Assembly (NCBI GenBank): GCA_020850945.1
Contig: JADZDR010000004.1
Location: forward strand, 54,072 to 118,071
Reading direction: 5' to 3'
Length of the DNA: 64,000 nucleotides
Source of the DNA: Acidimicrobiia bacterium
Lineage (GTDB): Bacteria; Actinomycetota; Acidimicrobiia; UBA2766
Notes under the pieces: model-generated
What the model saw: the letters and a program-made list of their open reading frames with translations, nothing else
What the model was told of the DNA's origin: nothing
Database searches by the model: none
In this document: positions 1 through 7,804 of the stretch, one piece after another
How the letters are laid out: each line of letters starts with the position of its first letter
How positions within the stretch are numbered: position 1 is the first letter of the stretch
Program-made: the position numbers and the translations under genes

Positions 1-342
1 GGCATCTACCGCGGACTGCTCGAGGCGAGGCAGCGAGCAGTCGGCGCGAAGCTCGCGTCGAGTTGTGACGCACTCCTCCTCGACGACGTCAGCGAGTCGA
101 CCACCCACCCCTACATCGACATCCGCAACGACACTGTCCATCTCGCACACGAGGCGACGACCTCGAAGATCGGCGTGGACCAGATGTTCTACCTCATGAG
201 CCGCGGCCTCTCGGAGCGGGAGGCGCAGGCGATGATCGTCTCCGGCTTCGTGGCGGCGACCGCCGAGAAGCTGCCGGCCGCGTACTACGCCGAGGTGCAG
301 CGCATGATCGCCCTCCAGTTCGGTGACGAGGCGATCGGCTGA
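1..342 (+). CDS. sufB: SufB, Fe-S cluster scaffold (C-terminal part)
   Basis: The last 113 residues of a protein that begins outside the window. The sequence HEATTSKIG followed by FYLMSRGLSEREAQAMIV and a C-terminal helix matches the end of SufB, the scaffold of the SufBCD iron-sulfur assembly complex in the cytoplasm; SufD differs here, usually with a HGATVG motif. The core beta-helix and the catalytic cysteine lie upstream and cannot be checked. No other suf gene follows on the right, so any sufCDS genes must lie to the left. The gene converges on the brkB-like gene, with 17 bases between the stop codons and no obvious terminator. Confidence 0.85.
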   Translation, partial: GIYRGLLEARQRAVGAKLASSCDALLLDDVSESTTHPYIDIRNDTVHLAHEATTSKIGVDQMFYLMSRGLSEREAQAMIVSGFVAATAEKLPAAYYAEVQRMIALQFGDEAIG

Positions 343-359
343 GCTCCGCCACCGGATCG

Positions 360-1328
360 CTACCGTGAGCGTGTGTCCCCCGTTGCCTTGGTCCGGTGGC
401 CGCGGGCGCGCCATCCCGCGCGGAGCCGCTCGCGGGCGAGCTGTGTCCACGTCTTGCCCGCCGGCTGAATCTCACCCGGGTGTGCGCGGCGCCAGAGAAC
501 ACCGTTGAGCTCGCCGCCGAGGAGGAGGCCCAAACTCAGGAAGTAGACCCAGAGCATCGCCGCGATGAGGATCGCGATCGAGGACGTGATCCTGTTCCCA
601 CTCGCCGAGAACTCCGTGTAGACCCGGAACGCGACGGATACGAGGATCCAGGAGACACCCGTGAACACGGCGCCGGGGAGGTCCCAGCGCCACGGGGTGC
701 GGTGGTTGGGAGCGAGGTGGAAGATCGTCGCCCCCCACACGACGAGCACCGCGAACATGAGGGGATACGAGAACGCCTGCCACAGCACGTGGGCCACGGA
801 GTCGTTCTCGATCGCAGCCGCCCCGAACCCGAGGAGGGGTCCGACGACGACGACGGCAAGCGTGAGCGCCGCCACGACGAGCGTACCGAGGGACATGCCG
901 AGGGCGAGGAGACGCACGCTGACCCACGGGCGCACCTCCTCGATGTCGTAGGCGACGTCGAGGGCACGGATCACGGCGGCGAGGCCGCGGGATGCCGAGT
1001 AGACGGCGGCAATCACGGCGATCGTGAACAGGCCCCCCTTCGGCTCACGAAAGAGCTCGTCGACGACGGGCCCGATCGTCTCCATGCCCGAGGGGCCGAA
1101 CACGGCTGTGAGCCACGTGTCGATCTGTTCACGCACCTGGGCCTGGAGGGAAGCGCCGTTCTCCGCGGTCGGCAGCCAGCCCAGCATCGCGACCAGGGCG
1201 AGGGCGGCGAACGGGATGGAGAGGAGGGTCCAGAAGGCGACCTCGGCGGCGAGGCCCGAGAGCCTGTCCTGGACGCACTCGCGCCACGTGTCCGTGACCA
1301 CGTTCCCGAGCGTCCTCCACCGCGACAT
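360..1328 (-). CDS. YihY/virulence factor BrkB family membrane protein
   Basis: A 322-residue integral membrane protein with about six hydrophobic segments. The pattern DRLSGLAAEVAFWTLLSIPF near residues 22-41 and the later segment with LWVYFLSLGLLLGGELNGVLW near residues 260-280 are typical of the YihY/BrkB family (formerly annotated RNase BN, now considered a putative transporter of unknown substrate). The C-terminal 40 residues are basic and likely cytoplasmic. The ATG start fits the family, in which a short soluble N-terminus precedes the first helix. It is followed on the same strand by no close partner, and it is preceded by the lipoprotein gene, which is transcribed toward it with 39 bases between. 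The family assignment is firm; the function is not known. Confidence 0.85.
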   Translation of the reverse strand: MSRWRTLGNVVTDTWRECVQDRLSGLAAEVAFWTLLSIPFAALALVAMLGWLPTAENGASLQAQVREQIDTWLTAVFGPSGMETIGPVVDELFREPKGGLFTIAVIAAVYSASRGLAAVIRALDVAYDIEEVRPWVSVRLLALGMSLGTLVVAALTLAVVVVGPLLGFGAAAIENDSVAHVLWQAFSYPLMFAVLVVWGATIFHLAPNHRTPWRWDLPGAVFTGVSWILVSVAFRVYTEFSASGNRITSSIAILIAAMLWVYFLSLGLLLGGELNGVLWRRAHPGEIQPAGKTWTQLARERLRAGWRARGHRTKATGDTRSR

Positions 1329-1367
1329 GTCCTCAACGTAGCGTTCGGCACGAGTCGCCCGGGGCGG

Positions 1368-2474
1368 TCAGGGAAGCTCGGTGAGCGGTGTGGCGTTCTC
1401 GTCGGCGGTGATCTGGAGGGCGGCGTGCGCGACGTTCCAGCTCTGCAGATTGACAGCGTCCATGCTGAGACCGCCCGTATCCCAGGCGATCTGCCGCTCC
1501 GGGTACAGACTCTGAAGCGTGACGCCGTCGGCGCCGGAATCGATCAGCATCTCCGGGTGGTATGCGAAGAGGATCACGTTCCCGGCTCCGACGCCGTAGC
1601 GGACGATCGTCGCCTCCCCGGTCCCGTCGGTGGTGGCAGCCCCAACCGGAGCCACGGCCCGCCCCCACACCTCGAGGCCGGCCGGTGCCGGGTCGGCGAC
1701 GAACCACGGGCCACCGGCGTAGAAGAGCCTGACTTCGCCGGGCACGCCGATCGCCGCCATCGTCGGGTTCGAGGTGTCGATCGCAACGGCGTCGAGGTTC
1801 GCATTCGTCCCCCCGTTCCACGGCATCCACGCGAGCGGACCCATGGTCGTCCCGGGCCAGAGGGCGAGGTCGTATTCGTAGGTCTGGTAGTCCCGGTCGC
1901 CCTCGGCGAAGGTGACTGCGTCGGCCGCCCAGTACGCGCCGGCACAGAAGCCGACGAAGTTGCCGCCGGACTCGACGAAGGCACGGATTCCGCTCTCGCC
2001 GGCAGCGGTGACGAAACGGTTGCGCCACCACGCCCATCCGCCCGGTGCCACGAGCCCACGGAAGCGGCGGGATTCACCTGTACCCAAGCCGCCTGCGTTG
2101 ATCTCGTCCGAGCCGATCCGCTCGTAGGTCCAGCCGAACTCGTCGAACATCGAGACGAGCGCGGTCACCTCGTCCTCCCAGACTCCGTCATCCTCGTAGC
2201 CGGGGTCGTACAGGGCGAAGTCCTTCGTGCACGAGGGGCAGTCCGCGTTCTTGGCATGTGCGTCAGTCGTGCGATCCGTGCCCGCCCGCCCGTCCGGACC
2301 TCCCCGGCCGGGGCGGTCCACACCCGAGCCAGCCCGGTCCGGCAGGTCGCCCCGTCCCGCCGTCGGTTCTGCTCCTGGCGGCTCGTTCCCGCACGCGGCG
2401 CCAGTCACGGCGAGGACGAGCGCCGTCATGAGGGCAAGGCGAGCCACGCCGGCCCGCGGTCCCGTCAGTCGCAT
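1368..2474 (-). CDS. Lipoprotein with biotin-protein-ligase N-terminal-like (BPL_N) domain
   Basis: A 368-residue exported protein. The chosen ATG opens a lipoprotein signal peptide (basic start, hydrophobic core, lipobox LAVTGAAC then G); an upstream in-frame extension lacks signal character and is rejected. The signal is followed by a Gly/Arg/Asp-rich linker. The rest resembles the BPL_N family, which has a class I glutamine-amidotransferase-like fold: GGNFVGFCAGAYWAAD carries the nucleophile-elbow cysteine, and the GG.W motif APGGWAWW precedes it. Homologous proteins are usually called hypothetical or BPL_N-containing; no enzymatic activity is established. It could hydrolyse or bind a small extracytoplasmic substrate, but that is inference. 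It lies downstream of the egt operon with a 49-base gap and might be co-transcribed. Confidence 0.7.
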   Translation of the reverse strand: MRLTGPRAGVARLALMTALVLAVTGAACGNEPPGAEPTAGRGDLPDRAGSGVDRPGRGGPDGRAGTDRTTDAHAKNADCPSCTKDFALYDPGYEDDGVWEDEVTALVSMFDEFGWTYERIGSDEINAGGLGTGESRRFRGLVAPGGWAWWRNRFVTAAGESGIRAFVESGGNFVGFCAGAYWAADAVTFAEGDRDYQTYEYDLALWPGTTMGPLAWMPWNGGTNANLDAVAIDTSNPTMAAIGVPGEVRLFYAGGPWFVADPAPAGLEVWGRAVAPVGAATTDGTGEATIVRYGVGAGNVILFAYHPEMLIDSGADGVTLQSLYPERQIAWDTGGLSMDAVNLQSWNVAHAALQITADENATPLTELP

Positions 2475-2523
2475 GCAGTCATGATCGACATGGCGACCGG
2501 CTGCCATGAGCGGAGCCCGTCGC

Positions 2524-3486
2524 TCAGCCGGGACTCCACAGGGACAGAGCGAAATCCCGGTTCGGGTCGGTCCACCAGCCGCGTAGGTCGAGCCCCGCAC
2601 CCTCGAGCTCCGCCACGACCCCGTCCTGCGTGAACTTCGCACTCGTCTCGGTGAGCAACTCCTCACCTGCGACGAAGCCGACTGTCAGCCCGAGGTCGGG
2701 GACGGACACCGTCTGGTCCCGTGTGGAGCGGAGGCGCATCTCGATCCAGGCCTCGGTGTCGTTCCAGAGTGCCACGTGAGTGAAGGCCGCGAGGTCGAAG
2801 TCGGCTCCCAGCTCACGATTGATCACGGCGAGGACGTTCTTGTTGAACGCGGCAGTGACACCGCGGGCATCGTCGTACGCGGCGACGAGCCGGCCGGTGG
2901 GCTTGACGAGATCGGTGCCGAGGAGAAGGGACTCCCCCGCGTCGAGTCCGGCCGCGACCTCTCCGAAGAAGGCTGCGCGGGCCTTGGGCGGGAAGTTCCC
3001 GATCGTCGAGCCGAGGAAGACGATCATGCGTCTCCCCTCACAGGGCAGCAGGTCGAGGTGATGCTCGAAATCACCGACGACGGCGTGGACGTCGACCCCG
3101 GGATACTCCTCTTCGAGGGCAGTCGCCGACGCGTGCAGCACCCCCTCGCTCACGTCGAAGGGGCACACACGGGTAAGGCGGCCCGCGCGTCGCATGGCAT
3201 CGAGGATCAGGCGCGTCTTCTCACCCGTGCCGGAGCCGAGCTCGACGAGCGTGTCCGCTCCCGCCACAGCCACGATGTCGTCCGCCGAGGCGGCGAGGAT
3301 CGACCGCTCCGTGCGCGTGGGGTAGTACTCGTCGAGGCGCGTGATCTCGTCGAAGAGCCGCGAACCCGTGTCGTCGTAGAACCACTTCGGTGGCAGCGAC
3401 TTGGGGGATGCGCCGAGCCCCGTGCGCACGTCCGTGCGGAGGGCGTAGAGCATCTCGTCCGGGCCGATGTGGACATCGATTCGCAT
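2524..3486 (-). CDS. egtD: EgtD, L-histidine N-alpha-methyltransferase
   Basis: Cytosolic SAM-dependent enzyme that trimethylates histidine to hercynine, the first step of ergothioneine synthesis. The 320-residue length equals that of characterised EgtD (about 321). Visible features are [18 protein letters not shown] near residues 32-49, the SAM site [11 protein letters not shown] near 81-91, PFDVSEG near 109-115, VGDFEHHL near 137-144 and [11 protein letters not shown] near 157-167. The ATG at 3486 is chosen because GAAGAGGAG sits six bases upstream; another ATG at 3504 overlaps the egtB stop but has no comparable ribosome site. It is the last gene of the egtA-egtB-egtD operon. The EgtC gene that normally lies next to it in mycobacteria is absent. 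Confidence 0.95.
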   Translation of the reverse strand: MRIDVHIGPDEMLYALRTDVRTGLGASPKSLPPKWFYDDTGSRLFDEITRLDEYYPTRTERSILAASADDIVAVAGADTLVELGSGTGEKTRLILDAMRRAGRLTRVCPFDVSEGVLHASATALEEEYPGVDVHAVVGDFEHHLDLLPCEGRRMIVFLGSTIGNFPPKARAAFFGEVAAGLDAGESLLLGTDLVKPTGRLVAAYDDARGVTAAFNKNVLAVINRELGADFDLAAFTHVALWNDTEAWIEMRLRSTRDQTVSVPDLGLTVGFVAGEELLTETSAKFTQDGVVAELEGAGLDLRGWWTDPNRDFALSLWSPG

Positions 3487-3500
3487 CGTCGCTCCTCTTC

Positions 3501-4844
3501 TCATCCCGGACGTGTCTCGGCCGGGGCATCCCGCGCGCACCGGAAACCCACGAAGATCTGACGCCGCACGGGGAAGTCCCAGTTCCGAAACGTCGTCCGG
3601 CACGCGGTCGGATGCGTCGCCCACGAACCGCCGCGCAGCACCTTGTACTCGGAACCGAAGAAGACCTCGCTGTACTCCCGGTAGGGTGCCGCCCTGAAGC
3701 CGGGATAGGCGGCGAAGTCACTCGACGTCCACTCCCACACGTCGCCGAGCATCTGCAGGCAGCCATGTGGACTGCCCGGGCCGTCGACGGGATCCGCCGG
3801 GAGCGGGCCGAACGGTGACGGAGTGCCGTCCCACCACAGGTTGGGTCGGGGCTCTCGTGTGTGGGGGCGATCCTGCCCCGGGCCGAGTGACTTGTCCGAG
3901 ATGCCGTCCCAGGAGGCGGCCAGCTCCCATTCCGCCTCGGTGGGGAGTCGCTTGCCTGCCCAGCGGGCGTATGCGTCGGCCTCGTACCAGGAGACGTGCA
4001 TGACGGGCTCGTCGGGGCGGAGGTCCTCGATGTGGCCGAAGCGGTTGCGAAGCCAGCCGCCGCCCCCGTCGCGGAGCCAGGACTGCGGGTGTTCGAGCCT
4101 GGCGCGCCGCCGGTGATCCCATCCGATCGGATCCCACAGTCTCGACTCCGCGTAGCCGCCGTCGTCGACGAAGGCGAGGAAGTCCCCGCACGTGACCGGC
4201 GTGACGTCCATGAGAAAGGGGGCGACCGCCCTCTCGTGAGCGGGCCGTTCGTTGTCGTAGGCACAGGCGACGTCGGCGCCCATCGTGAAGGATCCGCCGT
4301 CCACGAATACCTCCTCCCGCGTGGGACGCGACGTGGGACGAAGCACGCCGGCCTCGGGCGGGAGGTAACCGCGGGCCGGATCGGACTCGCCGAGGAGTTG
4401 GAGTGTGGCGAGCATCGTCTCGACATGCTGCTGCTCGTGCTGCACGACCATGTCGTAGACGTGGGGGACGAGACCCGGCCACGGTGCGAACGTCACAGTG
4501 TCGAGCCCGGCGAGCACGTCGAGGACCCGGCTCCTCACATCGGCCACGTAGGCCCGGGCCTCCGGTGGCGTGAGCAGCGGCAGGGCGGGTCGTTCGGCAC
4601 GGGGATGCTCGAACGCGTCGTACATGTCGTCGTATGCGGCGGACGTGGTGGGGATCCCCGCAACTCGGTCGAGGAGCCAGAGCTCCTCGTAGTTGCCGAT
4701 GTGGGCGAGGTCCCACACGAGCGGGGACATGAGTGGCGAGATCTGGCGCGCCAGCGTCGCGTCGTCGAGAGGGGCGAGCAGATCGAGGGTACGGGCCCGG
4801 GCCTCCTCGAGCCGGGCGCCGAGAGCGGCCGTCAGCGCGTCCAC
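3501..4844 (-). CDS. egtB: EgtB, hercynine oxygenase (sulfoxide synthase)
   Basis: Non-haem iron enzyme that joins hercynine to gamma-glutamylcysteine with O2 to give the sulfoxide intermediate of ergothioneine. The 447 residues contain an N-terminal DinB-like domain with the three-histidine iron site ([10 protein letters not shown] with His48; QHEQQHVET with His136 and His140) and a C-terminal formylglycine-generating-enzyme-like domain ([62 protein letters not shown]). The start overlaps the end of egtA by 13 bases, indicating translational coupling. Adjacent egtA supports gamma-glutamylcysteine, not cysteine, as the sulfur donor. Confidence 0.95.
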   Translation of the reverse strand: MDALTAALGARLEEARARTLDLLAPLDDATLARQISPLMSPLVWDLAHIGNYEELWLLDRVAGIPTTSAAYDDMYDAFEHPRAERPALPLLTPPEARAYVADVRSRVLDVLAGLDTVTFAPWPGLVPHVYDMVVQHEQQHVETMLATLQLLGESDPARGYLPPEAGVLRPTSRPTREEVFVDGGSFTMGADVACAYDNERPAHERAVAPFLMDVTPVTCGDFLAFVDDGGYAESRLWDPIGWDHRRRARLEHPQSWLRDGGGGWLRNRFGHIEDLRPDEPVMHVSWYEADAYARWAGKRLPTEAEWELAASWDGISDKSLGPGQDRPHTREPRPNLWWDGTPSPFGPLPADPVDGPGSPHGCLQMLGDVWEWTSSDFAAYPGFRAAPYREYSEVFFGSEYKVLRGGSWATHPTACRTTFRNWDFPVRRQIFVGFRCARDAPAETRPG

Positions 4845-6034
4845 GCGGGTTCCGCAAGTCGGGCCGCTTCGAGCATCTCGTCGGCCGGGGTCCGGCCCCG
4901 CAGCACGAACCTCTCGTGGTAGGCCGCGATGTGTGCGGCGAGGTCAGCGGCCGCCGCGATCTCGAGGGCGAGCTCGAAGCACGCCTGCGCGGCCTGCTGC
5001 AGTGGAGCGTGGCTGAGGCCGTGGCGGGCGGCGGCGAGCCACGCGCCGGACACGGGGCGGCAGATCTCACGCACGGTATCTGCCATGTCCTCCGCGCGCA
5101 CGAGCGTGTCGACGAGGGCGGCCGGGACTGCCCAGAGGTCGGGGGGTGGCATGTCGATCATGCGCATCTCGAGGCAGCCGCGGGGGCGCACGGGTGGGAA
5201 CAGGGTCGACAGGTGGCGGAGCACGTCGTCACGTGAGGGCCGCCGGCTCTCACCCGTGTCGATCCATCCAGCCAGTGTCATGCGCTCTCGCGGTGGTGCA
5301 CATCCTCCCGCCTCGTCCTGTACGAACATGACGCCGGCGTCGAGGGCGTAACGCACCCACGCGTCGGCGGGCGGGCGGGTGTGGTCGGCCGGACGTGTAC
5401 GGGTGGGGTCGAGCATCGCCCACGTCGCCTGCCGTGACGACTTCCATCCGGTCGGGGTGCCACACCGGAGAGGCGAGGAGGCGAAGGATGCGACGAGTAC
5501 CGGGCCGAGCGCATGTGCGACCTGCCACCGCGAGCGCCCGGTGCCGTTGCCGCTGCTCACGTTCACCTGGGCGGCTGCTGTGTTGCACATCATGTCGAGC
5601 CCCCACGACGTGGTGTCGCCTTCCCGTGCGCGGAAGTAGGCGTCCATGGCCTCGTATCGGGGTGAGGTGTCTACGCGTCGTGGCGGGCGGAGGGGATCCA
5701 TGCCGCCACCCACGAGCTCGAGGCCGGCCTCCGCACAGGCGGCGCGGACGAGGCGCATGTCCGCCTCCGTGCGGGAGACAGCGTCACCCACGTGGCTCTC
5801 CGGTTGCGAGCTGACCTCGATCTGGCCGCCCGGTTCGAACGTGAGGGAGCCGGCGAGGGAGGTGAGGATCCCTGCTGTCGCCGACCTGACCTCGGCGGGG
5901 GGGACACGCGCGTGCGGGTCGCCGACACGGCGGACGTGCCATTCGACCTCGATACCCACGAGATCGCGGTGGTCGCGCGGTTCGGCCTCAGCCCGGATCA
6001 CGTCCGCGGCCGCCTCGACGGTGAGCGGGGTCAT
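4832..6034 (-). CDS. egtA: EgtA, glutamate-cysteine ligase
   Basis: ATP-dependent ligase forming gamma-glutamylcysteine, the sulfur donor for EgtB. The 400-residue protein shows the GCS2-type pattern: GIEVEWHV near residue 27, FEPGGQIEVSSQP near 65-77, NTAAAQVNVS near 150-159 and the C-terminal RGCLEMRMIDMPP near 285-297. It is slightly shorter than the mycobacterial protein (about 430). The ATG at 6034 has no clear Shine-Dalgarno sequence; a 36-codon frame with a good ribosome site ends six bases upstream, so EgtA is probably translated by coupling to it. It is the first enzyme gene of the operon. Confidence 0.92.
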   Translation of the reverse strand: MTPLTVEAAADVIRAEAEPRDHRDLVGIEVEWHVRRVGDPHARVPPAEVRSATAGILTSLAGSLTFEPGGQIEVSSQPESHVGDAVSRTEADMRLVRAACAEAGLELVGGGMDPLRPPRRVDTSPRYEAMDAYFRAREGDTTSWGLDMMCNTAAAQVNVSSGNGTGRSRWQVAHALGPVLVASFASSPLRCGTPTGWKSSRQATWAMLDPTRTRPADHTRPPADAWVRYALDAGVMFVQDEAGGCAPPRERMTLAGWIDTGESRRPSRDDVLRHLSTLFPPVRPRGCLEMRMIDMPPPDLWAVPAALVDTLVRAEDMADTVREICRPVSGAWLAAARHGLSHAPLQQAAQACFELALEIAAAADLAAHIAAYHERFVLRGRTPADEMLEAARLAEPAWTR

Positions 6035-6040
6035 GCGTGC

Positions 6041-6151
6041 TCAGCTGTGCCCGAAGCGTGCCGCAATCCAGACGATGTTCCGCACAGGAGCGGACCAGAC
6101 CCCACGTGAGGTCGCACGCGTCGACATGGAAGTGGATGCGGGGGGGTTCAT
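6041..6151 (-). CDS. Short open frame upstream of egtA (possible leader peptide)
   Basis: A 36-codon frame that begins MNPPASTSMSTRATS and ends ARFGHS. It has the best ribosome site of the egt operon: CAGGAG seven bases before its ATG at 6151. Its TGA is six bases upstream of the egtA ATG, which itself lacks a recognisable ribosome site. The peptide is basic, without signal sequence or domain. No run of histidine, cysteine or glutamate codons is seen, so classical amino-acid attenuation is not obvious. The likely role is translational coupling to egtA; it could also be a fortuitous frame or mark a conserved small protein that I do not recognise. Confidence 0.45.
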   Translation of the reverse strand: MNPPASTSMSTRATSRGVWSAPVRNIVWIAARFGHS

Positions 6152-6234
6152 GGGCGTCTCCTGGTTCGGGCTTCCGACAAGCTAACAGCGTTCCGCCCGC
6201 GGCACATGCGAAGTCCTTCCCCCTTTTCCCCCCC

Positions 6235-6320
6235 TTCTTGCGCGCGAGTCGCGCTGTTGCGCGCGAAACGCGCCCCACGTAGCGCGGATCGCGCGCAAGA
6301 GCGCGGTTCGCGCGCAAATT
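6235..6320. repeat. Interspersed palindromic element, copy 1
   Basis: An intergenic element made of two TTGCGCGCGA-type arms (6238-6247 and 6257-6267) and two complementary TCGCGCGCAA-type arms (6289-6299 and 6307-6317), so it can fold into nested hairpins. It begins with TTCTTGCGCGCG and ends with GGTTCGCGCGCAA. A second copy with the same order and spacing lies at 32525-32610. Both copies lie between two minus-strand genes, downstream of the stop of one and upstream of the next. It resembles REP-type elements; it may serve as an mRNA stabiliser or partial terminator, or be a small mobile element. Confidence 0.7.
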
Positions 6321-6346
6321 CGTCGGTCTTGTCGGTGGATCGGACG

Positions 6347-7102
6347 TCAGTGCAGGGTGCAGCCGTCGACGACGAGGGCGGTCCCGTTCACGAACGACGC
6401 CTCGTCCGACGCGAGGAAGGCGATCGTGTTCGCGACCTCGTCGGGTTCGGCCATGCGGGGGCTTGCCGCGCTCGCCCGGAAGATGAGGTCGGCCTCGGCC
6501 CCTTCGGGCGGGATGAAACCGGCGGGGATGAGCGGCGTGTTGATGCCGCCGGGGCACACGCAGTTGACCCGGATGCCCTGCTTCGCGTACTCCACGGCGA
6601 GGGCCTTGGTGAGGAGGACGACGCCACCCTTCGACGCGCAGTACGCGGCGGCGTAGGCCTGACCTCGCAATCCCGCGATGGAGGCTGTGTTCACGATGCT
6701 CCCACCCACTTCGAGGATGTGGGGCAGCGCTGCCTGGCACATGAGGAAGGTGCCTGTCAGGTTCACGTCGAGGGCCGTCTGCCACGCCCCGAGCTCGAGG
6801 TCGAGCGTATGGGAGAACTTACCGGTCCCGGCGACGTTGCAGAGGACGTCGAGGTGGCCGAAGGCGGCGACGGCATCGGCCACCGCGGTCCTGCAGGCGT
6901 TCTGATCGGCCACGTTCGCCTCACCCGGGAACGCCCTGCCGCCACCGGCGGAGATCTCCGCAGCCGTCTTCTCGGCGGTCTCGCCGAAGAGGTCGACACA
7001 TGCAACGGCGGCGCCCTCTCGTGCGAGGAGCAGGGCCGTCGCCCTGCCGAGTCCGGAGCCGGCACCCGTGACGAGGGCGGTCTTGTCTGTGAAGCGTGCC
7101 AT
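6347..7102 (-). CDS. SDR family NAD(P)-dependent oxidoreductase
   Basis: A classical short-chain dehydrogenase of 251 residues. The cofactor motif TGAGSGLG lies at residues 10-17, the NVAG motif near 88, the catalytic Ser in NTASIAG and the YCASK catalytic tetrad segment follow, and CPGGINTP is the usual segment after the active site. The ATG at 7102 is preferred to an upstream TTG at 7117 because SDR proteins normally begin directly before the cofactor strand. Its promoter region carries a perfect palindrome (7120-7140) also found, in variant form, before the acyl-CoA ligase gene, so the two are probably co-regulated. A lipid, sterol or xenobiotic alcohol is a plausible substrate, but the specificity is unknown. 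Confidence 0.85.
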   Translation of the reverse strand: MARFTDKTALVTGAGSGLGRATALLLAREGAAVACVDLFGETAEKTAAEISAGGGRAFPGEANVADQNACRTAVADAVAAFGHLDVLCNVAGTGKFSHTLDLELGAWQTALDVNLTGTFLMCQAALPHILEVGGSIVNTASIAGLRGQAYAAAYCASKGGVVLLTKALAVEYAKQGIRVNCVCPGGINTPLIPAGFIPPEGAEADLIFRASAASPRMAEPDEVANTIAFLASDEASFVNGTALVVDGCTLH

Positions 7103-7119
7103 GTCGCAGCGTACCAAGT

Positions 7120-7140
7120 GATCTGACGCCCCGTCAGATC
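7120..7140. promoter_or_regulatory. Perfect palindrome, probable repressor operator (site 1)
   Basis: GATCTGACG (7120-7128), three cytosines, then CGTCAGATC (7132-7140): nine-base arms in perfect inverted repeat, 18 bases upstream of the SDR start. A variant with the same CGTCAGAT half and a one-mismatch partner lies at 9403-9420 before the acyl-CoA ligase gene. Size and symmetry suit a TetR-family repressor; which protein binds is unknown. The KstR-like regulator nearby should prefer a different sequence. Confidence 0.6.
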
Positions 7141-7291
7141 CGAGGTCGGGGCGGAGGCGGCCGGACGCGCCCGGGTATGGCCGGGATCACGTCTCCGCGC
7201 GTCTAGGGTCGGGGACCCCGCCGGGACATCTCAGCCATCACCGTGCATCCACCCGTCGGAGCCCAGTCCCCAAAGACACCGGAGGAAAGAC

Positions 7292-7714
7292 ATGCGGAAG
7301 GGATTCATCCTGGCCCTCGTCGCCCTGCTCATGGCGGCAGTCGTGGCCGGCTGCAGCTCGGATTCGTCGGACGACTCGTCGGCGTCGGACACGACGGCGG
7401 CCGATTCGGGCGACTCCGGTTCCGGCGATTCCGGGGACTCCTCGGACAGCGGTGACAGCGGATCGACCGACACCGTCAAGACCGGCAACGCCGAGGTGGA
7501 CGCATACTGCGCGAGTGTGCAGGAGTACGTCGAGAAGGCGAAGGCAGTCATGGCCGACCCGACGAGCGGCAACGCGGCCGAGCTCTCGCAGGAGGCGGCC
7601 CAGCTCGCCCAGGATGCGCAGCAGCTCGTGTCGAGCGTGGCGCAGGACCCTGAGCTCGCCGATGCCGTCCAGAAGTGCAGCGAGGACGCCGCGAACGCTC
7701 TGACGGGCGGCTGA
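7292..7714 (+). CDS. Small secreted lipoprotein with Ser/Asp-rich linker
   Basis: A 140-residue protein with a lipoprotein signal (MRKGF, hydrophobic core, lipobox AAVVAGC) and a clear ribosome site (GGAGG eight bases before the ATG). Residues 22-62 are almost entirely Ser, Asp, Gly and Thr, a typical flexible cell-wall-spanning linker. Residues 63-140 form a short, mostly helical domain with two cysteines (near 72 and 129) that could form a disulfide, and Gln/Ala-rich heptad-like stretches. I do not recognise the domain. The gene stands alone, divergent from the SDR gene and followed by a strong hairpin. Confidence 0.75.
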   Translation: MRKGFILALVALLMAAVVAGCSSDSSDDSSASDTTAADSGDSGSGDSGDSSDSGDSGSTDTVKTGNAEVDAYCASVQEYVEKAKAVMADPTSGNAAELSQEAAQLAQDAQQLVSSVAQDPELADAVQKCSEDAANALTGG

Positions 7715-7745
7715 TCCCCACGTCGACATCCGTCCAGAACGGTTG

Positions 7746-7774
7746 ACGGCCGGCCGGGTCCCCCGGCCGGCCGT
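7746..7774. terminator. Strong hairpin between convergent genes
   Basis: A perfect 13-base inverted repeat (ACGGCCGGCCGGG at 7746-7758 with its complement at 7762-7774) with a three-base loop. It lies 31 bases after the lipoprotein stop and 30 bases from the stop of the convergent acyl-CoA ligase gene. There is no T-tract on either side, so it is probably a bidirectional terminator of the U-tract-less kind common in high-GC actinomycetes. Confidence 0.65.
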
Positions 7775-7804
7775 GTCGCGTCTCGGCCCGGGTACGTGTG
7801 ACGG

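Noticed and set aside
396..2633. Long open frame on the plus strand (745 codons)
   Set aside because: It is antisense to the BrkB and BPL_N genes, has no domain, is Arg/Gly/Asp/Glu-biased and has no ribosome site. Such frames arise in high-GC DNA opposite real genes.
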